From: Euryodendron excelsum
Taxonomy: Eukaryota > Streptophyta > Magnoliopsida > Ericales > Pentaphylacaceae
Length of the DNA stretch: 64,000 nt
Assembly: GCA_033060915.1 (NCBI GenBank)
Contig: CM065381.1
Coordinates: 33,058,836-33,122,835, forward strand
Direction of reading: 5' to 3'
Part shown: positions 11,787 to 25,760 of the stretch, in pieces
Position numbering within the stretch: position 1 is the stretch's first letter
Layout: each line of letters begins with the position of its first letter
The notes under the pieces: generated by a model
The model's database searches: none
What the model was told of the DNA's origin: nothing
What the model saw: only the letters and a program-made list of their open reading frames with translations
Translations under genes and position numbers: made by a program

Positions 11787-14700
11787 ATGCCAAAAAGAAA
11801 AAAATTTGCTAAAAACTGAAGATCAGCAAATTCCTTTAACCTTTCGTAAGTAATAACAATAGTTAATCATCGTTCCAAATTAAATATGATTATATTTCAC
11901 GTCCATACATGATATTAATTAATAACACAATTTCAATATCGTATCTAAAATCAACTCTTTTAAAAATTTATATTTTTAACAGAACAGAAAGAACACAACA
12001 AAAAAAATAGGAAGCGACGAGATGCTTATGCAAGCAAGAAGCAATTGTCAATGCATCAGAAGAACAGTTCACTAGTTATTACACGTTTACAATAGTTATA
12101 TACTATTAGGCTATGCGTATATTTATTACAATGGTATAGAATTATTATTATTTATGTTAAATTATTATACCAAAATACACACTTCTAATCTTATATAATG
12201 CATCTTTACCAATATTAGAACCAGATACTATAGCATCATCTATTATGAACACTGCTAGGAAAGCGAATGATTAGATAAACTACTTCAGCACTTCTGAAAT
12301 TGGTTAGTATTTTATGCACAATATTAGTATTTATATTATATATTATTTCTCACAACAACAAATTTGAAGTTGTAATGCTGACAAAAAAAATTAAGACGTT
12401 ATATTTTGTTGTTATTTATTTCAATAGATTGAACTTCATTATCAATAGCAGAATCAGGTACTTCTAAGAGTAAGCTTCGTGTTAATACTTCTGTTCCTCA
12501 AATAAATGTTATATAAATACCTTACGCAACAAATATATTGCCTGTTGCATAGGAACTCAAAGTGTAAGATCAAGAAAATGTTCAAATCATAGGCAATGTG
12601 TCATTCCTACTGAAGCTGTAATATTGCCAATTCAAAGTCCTTACAGCTATTGCGATGCAAAAAAGCGTCATCTTGAGCCTAATAGTTTTTGTTGCATGAG
12701 TGGACAAATCCTGCTAATTCCCAGCAATAGTCCACCAGAACTTCAAAAATTATACATATCAAATTCTGAAGAAGCAAAAGACTTTCAAACGTATATTCGA
12801 ACATATAACAGTTCTTTTGCTTTTACTTCTTTTGGAGTTAATTTTGACAAAGATTTATGTAAGAGGAATCATGGAATTTACACATTTAGAATACAAGGGC
12901 AAGTTTATCACTTCATTAATGAATTTGAATATTCAAGTGATAAATTTTCTCATTTGCAGATATACTTTTATGACACTAATCATGAAGTTCAAAACAGACT
13001 AAAGTTGTCACTGAGATTGAGAGCTTCTATTGTAGATAAACTTATTACAATCTTACATCAAAATCCATATTCGATCTTTTTCATAAGTCTCTCAAATGTA
13101 GGTGATTTAGACACTCATTGTATCATGATTAAATGTGATCCTGGTTTAGATCAAGGAGTGTACAATCAGCCTTCATCATCCCAAGTTGTAGCAATTTGGA
13201 CTGAAAGTGAATCTGTAGCTGAAGGCAAAGAAAGAGATATTATTGTTCAACAACTTTCTGGTCATACTGAAAAAGTCCAATACTGTTTTGGTTGTTATGA
13301 TCCTTTACAATATCCATTATTGTTCCCTTTTGGTGACACTAGATGGCATCATGGAATACAAAGGGTTAATAGTTTAAAAAGATATGCAACTTGTGATGGG
13401 CAATTTCTTGTAACTCCTAGTAAAATATCTTATGTTGCTGATCTACTTAGAAGAGAATCAAAAGGTAATATAAAAGTATTTTCTTATCTTAATTACAAAC
13501 AATTATTTAGTTAAGTAGATCTCCTTCAATTTGATGAAGTCCTATCTAATTTCAGTATTAGAGCAAAAATCGAACAAAAAGACTCTGATTTAATGTTGTG
13601 AATACTATTGCTATAAGTTGCAAATCAGGCCTAATGACAAATCTGTTCTCTTGTGTTCTGGCCGTTTGCTTCAATAGTATTGTGTTGATATGTATGTCAA
13701 AATTGAAACATCTAGGCTACAATTTTTCAAAAATAACCAAATACAAATAAGAGCTAATTTATACCAGGGAATTATTGATAGTGTCTCTATAGGAGAAGAT
13801 AGAGCTACAAAAGTTGGCCATAGAATCATTCTCCCACTATCATTCATAGGAGGCCCAAGGGATCTTCGTCGTCGTTATGTTGATGCCATGGCATTAGTTC
13901 AACGATTTCAGAAACCACATATTTTCCTCACTATGACCTATAATCCATAATGGTTGGAAATCAAAACAAATTTAGGGCCAAGTGAAAAAGCACAGAATAG
14001 GCCAGATTTGGTAGCTCGTATTTTTAGAGCAAAAATGGAGCAACTTTTAGATAATGTGACCAAGAAACAAATATTTGGAAAAGTTACAATGCTTGTTTAT
14101 GTCATAGAGTTTCAGAAGAGAGGCCTTCCTCATATGCACTTATTGGTTATTTTGCAAAATGGTTATAAGTTATTGTCTCCAGAAAGCCATGACCGTATTG
14201 TTTCTGCTGAGCTTCCAAATAAAATAGACAATCCACACCTATTTTCTATGGTCATAAAACATATGATGCATGGCCCGTGTGGTGAATTAAATCCAAATAA
14301 TGTCTGTATGAGAAGACGAAAGTGTAAAAATCATTATCCTAAAGACTTTAAAGAGACAACACAAACCACTCATGACTCGTATCCTCTAAATAGGCGGCGA
14401 AATCAAGGGCAACATGTTAAAGTTCCAAGTCATTTACTTGACAATCGTTGGGTAATTCCTTATAACCCATATTTACTTGCAAAGTATGATTGTCATATCA
14501 ATGTTGAAATCTGTTCAACAATCAAGGCTATAAAATACTTATACAAGTATATATTTACAAAGGTCATAATAAAGTTGGATTTCACATTGTTCAAGAAAAA
14601 CAGGCTAACATCATAGATAAGATTGAACAGTTTCAATCAGCAAAATGGATTTCTCCTCCGGAAGCTGTTTGGAGACTTTATGCTTTTTCTTTGAATGATA

Positions 14701-16892
14701 TATATCCATCAATAATACATCTTCAAATACATCTGGAAAATTATCAGTTTGTAACCTTCAAAAGCTTCAATACTTTAAATTCTGTATTGAAGAATGATAT
14801 GAATTCAAAAACAATGCTCACAGAATTCTTCTCAATGAATACAACAAATACAAAAGTAAAAGATGGAAAGTTCCTGTATAGAGATTTTCTTGAACATTTT
14901 GTTTGGTCTCAACAATACAAAATGTGGACAGAGAGGAAAAAAGGCCGAGTCATTGGAGGAGTTGTAACTACTCATCCAACTCAAGGTGATATTTATTACC
15001 TTCGATTGCTTTTAAATCACATCAAAGGACCAACATCTTTTCAGCATCTACGAAATGTTAATGGTGTTATAGCAAAACATTTCGTGAAGCTACACTTTTA
15101 CAAGGTCTTTTAGAATTTGACAACAATCTTGAACAATGTCTTGAGGAAGCTGCCACTTATCAGATGCCAAAATCGCTTAGACGATTATTTGCAACTATTC
15201 TTGTTCATTGTGCTCCCTACAATCCTAAAAATTTATGAGAAAAATTTGAATCATTCATGTCGGAGGATTTTGCTAAAACACTTGGACTATCAAAGCAACA
15301 AATTCAAGCAAAAGTTCTGCAGAATATAAATTTTATTTTACAATCAATGGAAAAAGATATTGTAGATTTCAATCTCTGCGGCAATGATTTTATATCTATT
15401 TAAAACGATAATGTATGCAGAGAAATAGAAGAAGAAATGACTATTCCTGTTTCTGAAGATGATTATAAATCGATATCATTATTGTCTTCAGAACAACGTG
15501 TTGCATTTGATATTATAACTGCAAGAGTTTCCTCAAATCAGCCAGAATGTTTTTTCATAGATGGCCCGGGAGGTATAGGCAAAACTTTTCTATATAAGGC
15601 ACTCTTAGCTGCAATTATATCAAAACAATACATTACATTAGCAACTGCATCATCTGGAGTAGCAACTTCTATTTTGCCAGGAGGACGCACAGCATATTCC
15701 CGTTTTAAATTGCCTATTAATGTAGACACGCATAAATCTTGCAATTTAGGCAAACAAACTAGCTTGGCAGAACTTTTACGAATGACTAAACTTATCATTT
15801 AGGATGAAGCACCTATGGCTAGACGACAAAACATTGAAGCATTGAATGATATGCTCAACGATGTTAATAACTGTGATGTATTATTTGGAGGCAAGGTTAT
15901 TGTCTTTGGTGGAGATTTTCGACAAATTCCACCTGTTATTGCTAAAGGAACAAAATCTAATTGTATTGGTGCAAGTTTATTGAAATCTGATATATGAAGA
16001 TCTTTGGAGAAAATTAGGTTAATTACAAATATGCGAGCAAGGCATGATCCAGATTTTAGCAATTATTTACTGCGTATTGGCAGTAGAACAGAGCCAACAG
16101 ATAGCCAGAATAGAGTTTTGCTGCCTACTTCTATGATTATTAACTATTCTACGAGCAAAAAGAAGACAAATCCTGTTAAAGTATTGGTTGATGCAATATT
16201 TCCAGATCTTTAACATTATTCAACAAATCCTGTTTCAATGATGAACTCTGCTATATTCACTCCAAAAAATGATTGTGTTTATGAAATCAACCTTTTGTTG
16301 ATCCAAAAATTTTCAGGAATAATCAGAGAATACATTAGTATAGATAAAAACAATTGATCCTATTCATCAAGGGCAATATGAAGACTTTTTAAATTCTCTC
16401 TACCCAAATGGTCTTCCACCTCATTAGCTAATCTTGAAAAAGAATTGTCCAATTATGCTTTTACGAAATATAGATCCTTCACAAAGTCTTTGTAATGGAA
16501 CTCGACTTATTTGTATAGATTTTCAAGATCATATCATTTGTGCACAAATTGCTGTTGGTGATCACAAAGGGGAGGTAGTATTTTTACCCCGAATACCATT
16601 GCAACCTTCTAATCAAGAAAAATACCCTGTGCAATTTACAAGAACACAGTTCCCAATAAATTTATGCTTTGCTATGACAATTAACAAATCACAAGGTCAA
16701 ACTTTGACAAAAGTGGGGTTGTATTTGCGGGAGCCAATTTTCTCACATGGGTAATTATATGTCGCTCTCTCATGAGCTACAACTACTTCTGCAATTAAGA
16801 TACTTCTTCAACCAACCCATGAAGAAGATGCAAATGTTGATTGCACTAAGAATATTGTGTATAAAGAATTGTTAACCCTTGCAGATCTTTGA
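11787..16892 (+). pseudogene. Helitron Rep/helicase (RepHel) pseudogene
   Basis: RepHel nicks and unwinds DNA for rolling-circle transposition. Small lysine/arginine-rich 5' exons start at ATG 11787 (MPKRKK). The main body begins near 12556; the Helitron N-domain includes CFGCYDPLQYPLLFPFGDTR near 13280-13340. The HUH motif (RGLPHMH) lies near 14116-14136 and the two-tyrosine motif (YLYKY) at 14536-14550. The Pif1-type helicase has Walker A GPGGIGKT near 15563-15586, Walker B DEAPM near 15803, and the late motif INKSQGQTL near 16680-16706. The frame ends at TGA 16890. It is dead: nonsense codons stand at 13675, 13948, 15800, 15995, 16425, 16752 and 16773, with frameshifts near 13600, 14560 and 15100 and a degraded stretch at 16210-16430. 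The Walker B tryptophan is TAG. The companion RPA gene follows 146 bp downstream, as in many plant Helitrons. Confidence 0.9.
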
Positions 16893-17037
16893 CATTCTTA
16901 ATTTTTTTGTTTTAGTAAGTTTGTAATTTTTAATGTTCATATTTATATCTCAATGTCAAATATATAGTTTTCGTGCTTTGCATATAAAATGTTCTCTAAA
17001 TTATAGTTTCTAATTATTATCTTTTTTTCCTTGCAGC

Positions 17038-19298
17038 ATGGATGATGGAGCTGCATTAGTTAGAAACATAACTAATGTAACCAAATATTGGAAAACAAAG
17101 GTTCGTGTTATTGAGAGATGGGATACACGATCTTCAAAAGATGAAACGCTCAAATGTCAAAAGCTAATTCTCAAAGATTTGCAGGTTTGCTAACATGGCT
17201 CTAATATAGTTAATTTATTTATCTCCATATAAATATGTTTTCATTATGTATACTTCATTGTCTTTTAAAAACAAAAAAAATTGTATTCTACAAATTATTG
17301 GTTTAATAGATATTACTTTTTTTTAAAACTAACTTTACGTATTTACAGGATACTCAGGTTCAGGCAACCATCTTTGAAGCACAAATTGAGAAATACAAAG
17401 ACACGCTTCAGATTTTCAAATCATACTATATATCAAATGTTGGTGTCAAATTTGTAGAGCTAAAACATCGCATTGTTGCACATCCATGGCAGTGGACAAT
17501 TCATGCAAGTACTCTCATTCAGCTTATCGAAAATGATCATACAGATGATATAATGCCATAATATAATTTCGTGAAATTCAGCCAATTTGCCAATCATATG
17601 AATATATAATCACAGATCAGTAAGCAGCATTAATTATGTGTTCTTTACTTTTTTGCTAAACTTACACCATCAAATTTAACTCTATATTATATTTTTGTTC
17701 CTGAAGATATTGTTGCAGCAGTGCTTCAAATTAAGCCACCAAAAATAGTCAAAACACAAATCGGTGAATCCATTGCTCAAGAAGTTATTATCATTGATAA
17801 AGAGTAAGATTTATATAAATTATTATCCACATAAATAAGATTCCGCTATTGTTATTTACTTGTTTCTCATTCTAACAGATGTTTCCCTACCATCATAACT
17901 CTGTGGGACCATTTTATAAGAAATGAAGGTCCAAAACTGTCAGCAATTGGTGAAACTTTTCCTGTTCTCATTGGAATGAGACTCAAAGTAACATCTTATT
18001 GTGGTAATTGTTTCTATAGCTTAATTATATAATAATACAATACATCTACATATTGCTCATAATTAATAAACTTACCTATTATGTAGGACCCTAAAATTAA
18101 ATCTCAAGCATTTACCATTTAATTATAAATATAACACAACTTACCATTTTAAAATGCAGGTCAGTCACTCTCAACAAGACCGACCAGCACTTTCATTTTA
18201 TCTCTAAATTTCCCTATTGCAGAAGATCTTCGTACATGGTATAATTTCTCTTCAAATTATGTTAATCCTTCATCTTTTATAAAGTAACTATTACAATAAA
18301 TTTCTTTGATACAGGTGTATAGAAAATGAAAGTGCTAAAAGAGAAATGTCATCTTCATTACAAACTCCGTCTCCGAAAAATCAAACACCACCACCGAAAA
18401 CTGACAAAATTCTTTATATTGCAGCGATTCCAAGTTCTCTTGAGGTAGTAAAATTATAATTGAATTCTTTCAATTAATCTCAAATGCTTTTACATGAAAT
18501 TTACAAATTTTATATATAACAGCTCTGTCAAAAGTTTTACTGGATCAAAGCAACAATGTCAATTGCTTCAATAGATCAATCCTGTTGGTATATGAGTTGT
18601 AGTAGTTGCTTCAAATCCATCAATATAGACTATGGAACAGTTTTCAATTGTTTTCAGTGCAACATCAAGAAATTTACAGCATAACCAAGGTAAAGATTTG
18701 GCAATATTGAAACCCTTCAATATTAATTTTATATATTACATTTTAACAAACTATATGTATCATAACAATTTTGCTGACAGACTGAAGTTTGAAATTGAAC
18801 TTAAAGATAGTTCTGGTTCAATGATAGCAACAATATTTCAAGACTATGCACAAATGTTTTTTAGTTTGAATGGTGTAGAACTGATGAAACTTACATCAAA
18901 GGTACTAATATTTTAAATAATTTTGACATTTAATATTTAGCTAAGTTTTCATTTAATATTTACCTAAGTTTTGGTTTTTTAAATTTATTACTTATACAAC
19001 AACTAAAAAGGATGGCAAGCTATGCAAAGAAGTCTTCCCAAAATTATCTGTTGAAGAAGAACATTTCATACAAATCAAACCACATCAGTATCAATTTCGT
19101 GGAATATCAAAGCTTCAATTTGTCATCAATTCAACCAACAAAAGCAACAAAAGCACTGCCACCTCATCAGCTCTACCATCAACACTTTCAGAACTGTTAG
19201 ACACTAAACCAAAGTCAAAGAAACGTCTACTCCAGGAATCCGTCTCTACTGATCACATTTCAGCAAATGAAGCTGAATCACAAAATTCCTCTCCATGA
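17038..19298 (+). pseudogene. Helitron-borne RPA70-like single-strand DNA-binding protein, mildly decayed
   Basis: ATG 17038 opens MDDGAALVRNITNVTKYWK, typical of the replication protein A large-subunit (OB-fold) genes carried by plant Helitrons. Candidate exons by splice sites: 17037-17184, 17349-17619, about 17706-17803, 17879-18003, 18160-18238, 18315-18444, 18523-18689, 18781-18901 and 19011-19298. Exons 1-6 hold DNA-binding OB folds. Exon 7 has a zinc-ribbon cysteine pattern (CWYMSCSSC..FNCFQC). Exons 8-9 hold the C-terminal OB fold and a Ser/Lys-rich tail ending NSSP at TGA 19296. In-frame TAA codons at 17559 and 18682 and a phase mismatch after exon 2 show decay, less than in the Rep/helicase gene. 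Its role would be to coat single-stranded DNA during transposition. Confidence 0.8.
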
Positions 19299-22200
19299 AT
19301 TAGTTTTCAAACACTTGAACTTTTACTATTTTAAAAGCTTATATGGATAAAACTTACTACAAGCTAAAGCTCTCATATGTTTCAGCTCTGAACTTTATCT
19401 TTACAATACTGTTATCTATTTTGTTATTAATGTAAATAGTAAATGTAAATAACTACTTAGTGTGTCATAGCCAAAACTTGTTGTGTGATAGCCAAAACGT
19501 GATGTGTGATAACTAAGTCAAAGCTGAATGTTATGATGCTGTGTACTTTCCTATCAATGTAAATAGTAATACTTTTGAGTTTGTTATATTTATGCTAGCT
19601 AACAAGACCTCATTTATAGTTTCATTGCTGCAAAATTGCTTCATACAATTACATGTCAATTATAAAAATATCACTTTATGGTTTTAGAAAGTTGTCAGGT
19701 GCTATCAATTCTTAGCATACTAAGAATCTAACAGTTCACTATGAAGACAACATACATCGAAAATGCTTTGGAAAAGGTACAATTTTAACTACCATAGCTA
19801 TCATATGCTTTCTTCCGCTTACCAAACTTATAGTTATCCACCTTACACTATCTCTAGCTTGTGGAAGCTTGTTCACGTTCAGCTTATTATCTCTTATTAT
19901 TGAGAAACTTTCTTTTATTTTTTCCATTCATATCATCATTATATTTTTTTTCTTTTTTTAACTTTATTTTTAATTTCTATTTTAATTTGTTCAATGTTTC
20001 TGTAATATTTAGTAGAGAATTTTTACGTACAAAAAGAAGTCTAGAAATTGCCTCCTTGTTTTTAATGGATTTAAAGAATTTGATCATGCATTTTGCATTG
20101 TTACTACCATTATGCTCTGAAAGATCTCACTATATTTTCTCTTTGCAGCTATAACCTTCATCATTTATTAAAAAGCCAAAAATTAAGATTACAAATATTG
20201 CACTCAAATAATGAGTTTCTTTTATTTTCTAACTTCATTTGTTATTTTTTTCACATTAATCCCAATCTATTCAAATTTAATTTAATGTGTACATCAATTA
20301 AATAGAAATGCTTCACAAAACTCTTTTATATTGAATACAAAATACCTTAGGTACATTCCAGTTCACTATTTTGCTTTATTAACTATTGTTCTAATGTTAG
20401 TCATTTTTTTGTTACGTAATTTTTGGAAAGTTAAACTGTTTGATTAGTATGTTTTTTGGTCTCTCTTTTACTCATTGGTGAACAATCGTTTCATAATCTT
20501 ATTTTGCCGTTCCTTCAAAGTGTAAGTATTGTACTTCAGTGTTTCCAAAAATTATTTCATCATCACTTTATGATTTGCTGATTTTTTATTCTTTTCATAT
20601 GATTTGAAACTCAAGCCTCTAGCACTTCCGAAAGGAAAAAAAATTTGAGACATGCGCGCGTGCGCGCACACACACACACATATATATTTAAATTAATATT
20701 TTGAAAAATCTCCTTCAATTTTGTCCATTTTACTACCATTTCAAGCCAAATTTCATTTTGACAACATTTTTCACATTTGCACAGCTCACTTTAGGCATTA
20801 ATGCATTTGTCAAAAAAATAAGAAATGTTATTCTGAGAATGATATGGCATGTTTAATTTCAAACAAACTTCAGATAACCCATTTTCTTCCTTTTTTTATT
20901 CATATTTAATCAAATAACTATGCAAGTTTCGCAATTATTTTCATCCATTCACATTTTGCTCCTTAAAAACTATTTGCTCGTGGAGGGTGAGCTATAAACT
21001 CTCATTTTATATTTTACATTGCTCTTTATATCTTCAAATTTTCAACTATGTTATCCAGAAGATTTCTTATTTACAAGTGTGCTACGATTTTGACAAATTG
21101 TAACTACTTTTTTTGCTTCAAAGTGAATACACTTATGGGTTGGATGATGTTCTGATACATATAACCTCATAGTTAGCTACTTCTTTATTAATTATGTTTT
21201 ATTTTTAGCTTAAGCTTTTTTATCCCCCAAAGAATTGAAGATCCGCAACAATTTAATTTGATTTAATTTATTCTCTAAATCATTGTAATGTTTGAATTTT
21301 TTTAAACTTTTTTTAGAAGCCACTCTAATGTTTCAGCTTTTGTTATTTTTCCTTTTACATATTTTTGGTGGAAGCAACAAGTATAAGATGCCAAATTTTA
21401 TCAATTGGCAATATTTGCAAAACAAAATTATACATGAAACCTCTGAAGTGACTCCTAATATTAAAAGACAAATGGCTTATCTTGATAACCATAACGTTTT
21501 CATCCTAAAGATAAGCATTTTGTGTAATTTTCCTTAGATGGCATTAATCTAATCACTTACTGTATTACAATATTTTTTAACAGCATAATGACTTCTTTGG
21601 TATTCAAATTTTTGTTGCATGTAGGCTAACTCTCAATTTGGTGGGCTCCTACTCACTATCAGTGGAAACGATAAGTATACTGCAAGCAACTGACCAATAA
21701 AAGAAGGTAATGCAATGAATGCATTTTAGATAAGCATCATTTCAAATATATTCCCTTTTGGTATCCTAAATCAGCTACAAAAGATTAAATAAACGAATCT
21801 TGAAAATGTTACTGAAGATTTAAAAGTTTCGCCACACTACGAAGTACTAACAATCTGCTCAAGGAATATATAAAATGAGAAAATCTTATAGTTCAGAAAA
21901 CTAACAACAATTTCCTTTTACCATGTCATATGATTATAGTTTTCGAAGTTCTACAATAAAATATAATCCTTCCTTGAAAGTTTTGAATTTTGCAAATAAT
22001 CTATTTACGAGTTTCTTAGCGTAGCTGCTTAGTAGAAACTTGTAGGAATCAATTGAAAATTTAAAACTATCCTATAAATGATAGAAGGAGTTTTCAACTC
22101 ATTTTTCATGCATATCTTTGAGAATATTTTTAGAATAAAAACTTATATTACAACTTTTCTTAGCACTGTGAAACTTGAAAGTTGTATTAGTTGAAATACT

Positions 22201-22746
22201 ATATTTCATCTAAATGATGTGCACTCAAACTCCTAACGACGCAAAATTTTCAGAGCCACAAACAAATTGAAAAGAAAAGAATGAAACAAATTCTTGTGAG
22301 CTCGTTTGATTATCATTCTATCTTAGCTAAGGTACTTGAAGGTTTCCACTTTTCCACCCAACGTATAAATTTTCATCATGCACATTTCTGGTATATTTTT
22401 TCCCTTTCACAATATTCTCTTATTATTTATATGAACATATGCACTTATTTCAAGGAATGGAAGAGCAAAAGAGCTAAAAACTTTTATCATAGAATAAATT
22501 CACCATATGATTTGCCTAGATTAAAAGCTGGTACATCTTATCCTGGATTTTGATTTTAAGCTTCTGTGTTATATGTTTCATCAACTTCAATAACAATTTG
22601 CACCACGGCAAAGCCAAGAAAATAAAGTTCATCATCTAGCCTCTTTCAGTATTTAAAAATCAGGGAAAAAGCCAAAATTGTTAGTTCAAGTACAGCATTA
22701 GACGACATTTTTAAATTAATGCATTTATGAAGCCCACAATAATCTA
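19299..22746. other. AT-rich Helitron 3' region, no gene recognised
   Basis: Only short, low-complexity reading frames are present. A short tandem motif, TGTGATAGCCAAAAC, recurs at 19458-19515. A self-complementary TGCGCGCGTGCGCGCA runs into (CA)n(TA)n at 20653-20690. No CTRR-ended Helitron terminus could be fixed here. Confidence 0.4.
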
Positions 22747-22940
22747 TGTCCAACACACCAGTTTATTGCACATTATGATTTCAAGGTTTGTTGCCTTAAT
22801 TTGAAGCTATTATTGCTATTTTCTTATTTTAGCATTGAAGCAAAATTTTGAAATATACTACTTAGTACTACTCTCACCAAATTTGATAATATTTTAGTCA
22901 TTTACATATTGATAATATTTTTTGTGAGAACAATGATATG
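22747..22940. repeat. 369-bp direct repeat, unit 1, left part (split by an LTR insertion)
   Basis: From TGTCCAACAC at 22747 the sequence matches the unit starting with the same word at 28121. The unit is interrupted at 22940 by the LTR and resumes at 27946 after the duplicated ATATG. Without the LTR the distance between the two units is 369 bp. Confidence 0.75.
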
Positions 22941-23499
22941 TGTCGCGCCCAGATTTTTCGCACTCGAGGAATACTCACACAAGCGGAAAAAATACTATAC
23001 TCTCTCGTTAGAACTCACTCTCCTAAAAGGATGAGTGCGACTAGGTTTGAATTGAAAATAGATTTGAATAAATGGCTTTTGAAAAAAGTTTGGAGTCGCC
23101 ACCTAACTTGATTAAGGTGAGTTAGGTCACCCAAAAGTTAAGAATAATCCGAAGACTACACTTAGGGTTTTTGAAAAAAGTTTTGGAAATATCACCTCGA
23201 GAGAAGGGGTTTTTAAGAAAACGGGTTGTTTAGCAACCTTTGGAAGACGTTTAGCCCTTTTGGAAAAATAACTCCTTTTGGTCTTTGAAATCAGTGATCT
23301 AGATTCGAAGGTTGGTTACGTGTAGGAAAGACACACTAAGCCATCACCCTACCCCGCCCTTTCGGTACCTACATGTCAATCTACCCTAGATTCACCTATG
23401 AGAGTCTTTAACTAACTAATGTTCAATCCTATCCACTTTAAAAAAACAATGTTTAGAAAAACATGACGCATGATATGCAAGTACAAGTTTAAGAGAATT

Positions 23500-25760
23500 G
23501 AAAAATAGATTTGGAAAGAGATTGATTTGAAATTGATTTGATTTGAAAATAGATTTGAAGATATGGAATTAAAATTGGAAAGTTTGAAAATTTGAAAATA
23601 GAAAATAGAAATTTGAAATTGGAAGTTTGAAAATAGATTAGAGATTTGAAAAGATTGTAGAATTTGAGATTTGGAAAATGTGGTGGAATTTGAAATTTGA
23701 AAGAAGTTGTGGAATTTGAAATTTGAAATTTGAAAAAGGTTGTGACCGCACCCATGAGGGTTGTCTACGTATCCTTTTGGAAGAATCAGGTCAGTCGTAG
23801 TTCGGACAAAAGTCCGATTGAAAATAGAAGGATTGATTTGAAGAAGGAGATTGAATTGGAAATTGAATTGAAAGATTGGGAGATTGAACTTTGAATAGAG
23901 GATTGAAAATTGGATTTTTGGAATTTTGGAATTGAAAGGATTGAATTTTGATTTGAAAAGATAGAACTTGGAAGAGAGATTTAGACTTATTTTGAAAAGA
24001 CGAAGGTTTAGGAAACCTAGACTTAGGAAAGAGACTTAGGAAAGATTTGACTCGACTTGAAAGGTTTAGGAGATTAGGAAAGATTAGATTTAGGAAATGT
24101 TTGAATTAGGAAAGGTCCGATTTAGGAAAGTTTTCAAATTAGGAAAGTTTCATTTTTGGAAATTGTCATTTTTGGAAAGTTTCGTTTTAGAAAAGTTTCA
24201 ATTTAGGAAAGTTTCGAAATTAGAAAAGTTTCGTTTTAGGAAAGTATTCAAATTAGGAAAGTTTTGAAATTGGAAAGTTTTCAAATAGTGAAGTTTTGAA
24301 TTTGGAAAGTTTTGAAATAGGAAAGTTTTGAATTTGGAAAATTTTGAAATAGGGAAGTTTTGAAATTTGGAAAGATTTGAAAACAATGAAGTTTTGAAAA
24401 TAAGAAAGTTTTGAGTTTAGAAAGTTTTAGATTTGAAAAGATTTGAAGCTTTAGGAAAGTTTAGAATTTAGAAAGTTTTAAATTTAGAAAGTCTTAACTT
24501 AAGAAAGTTTTGAATTTAGAAAGCTTAGAATTTAGGAAGATTTGACATTTAGAAAGTTTAAGATTTTGAAAGTTTTAGAGTTTAAATTTTAAAAAATCTT
24601 GAGATTAGGAAAGGTTTGAATTTAGGAAAGATTTGAAAACTTAGATTTGAAAAGTTAAGATTTGAAAAGAGGGTAGAATTAAGAAAGGATTGAATTAGGA
24701 AAGATTTGAAAGTTGTGTTTTAAAATTTAGGAAAGATTTTTATGTTCAAGTTTTGGAAACTTAAGATTTAGGAAAGTGGAGGATTAGGAAGGATTTGAAT
24801 TAGGAAAGATTTGGATTGGGAAAGGATTGGACTTGGTTTCTAAAATAGAAAGTTTGATTTCATTTCCAAAAACGGAGGATTGGATCCGGTTTCTTAAACG
24901 GGAAGATTTGATTTGGTTTCCTAAAGGGAAGATAAGATTTGGCAAGGATTTGGAAAGGGAGATTCTAGAAACCCTATATTTGGAAAATTATAGCTTCGAT
25001 GTAGAAAATAGGTTTTGGAAACGTGTATAGTTTGGATGTGAAAAAAAGAGGTTTTGAAAACTTAGGTTTGGGGCAAAGCTTGAAAATCATATTTTTGGGA
25101 AGAAAATTAGGATTTCCTAATGGTTAGCTCTAGGGCTTGACTTGGGCTTTAAGAAAAGAGGATTTTTGGAAAATAAGTTTTTGAAAACGAGTTTTTGGAA
25201 GGAAATCCTAGGGAGAAGTTCTTGGAAAGTGAATTTGAAGATAGAGTTTTTGGAAAGTGTATTTTTGGAAATGAAGATTTTAGAAGGAAAATCCTAAAGG
25301 GGAATTTCTAGAAGGAAGATTCTGGGAAAAGAGTTTTTAGAGAGATTTTTGGATAGAGTTTTTCTAGGAAAGAGACCTAGGGAACGTTTTTGAAAAGTGG
25401 ACTTTGAAGAGAGCGTTTTGGAAATGAGAGTTTTAGGAAAGTATGTTGAAAATGAGATTTTTAGGAAGAGATTTGAAAAGAAAGTTTTTGGAAAGTATGA
25501 AAACGTCTCACTTTCCTAAAGCGATTCTAATCATAAGAAGACTAGAACCACTTTAAGAAAGTGGTTTTGAAAACAACAAGGTTTGAAAATATGGACCATG
25601 TTGGTCACTTTGAATGTAACACTTTCCTAAAGCAATCCTAGCCATGGAAAGGCTAGAATCGCCCTAGGAATGTGATTTTGAAAACAAGTTTTTGAAAAAG
25701 AGATTTTGATACAATTTTGAAAACAAGTTTGAAAACAATTTTGAAAACGAGTTTGAAAAC
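23500..25760. repeat. Degenerate purine-rich tandem repeat field within LTR copy C
   Basis: Loose 15-20-bp repeats of the type AGGAAAGTTTTGAAATTTGG run for over 2 kb, strongly purine-rich on the plus strand. Copy B has a related field (3370-3700, complementary CAAATCAAATCTTTTCATTT). Reading frames through it are Phe/Lys/Ser-rich shadows, not genes. Confidence 0.75.

Noticed and set aside
20653..20690. TGCGCGCGTGCGCGCA hairpin followed by (CA)n(TA)n as a possible Helitron 3' end
   Set aside because: The loop is only two bases and no CTRR end follows; more likely it is a simple alternating purine-pyrimidine repeat.
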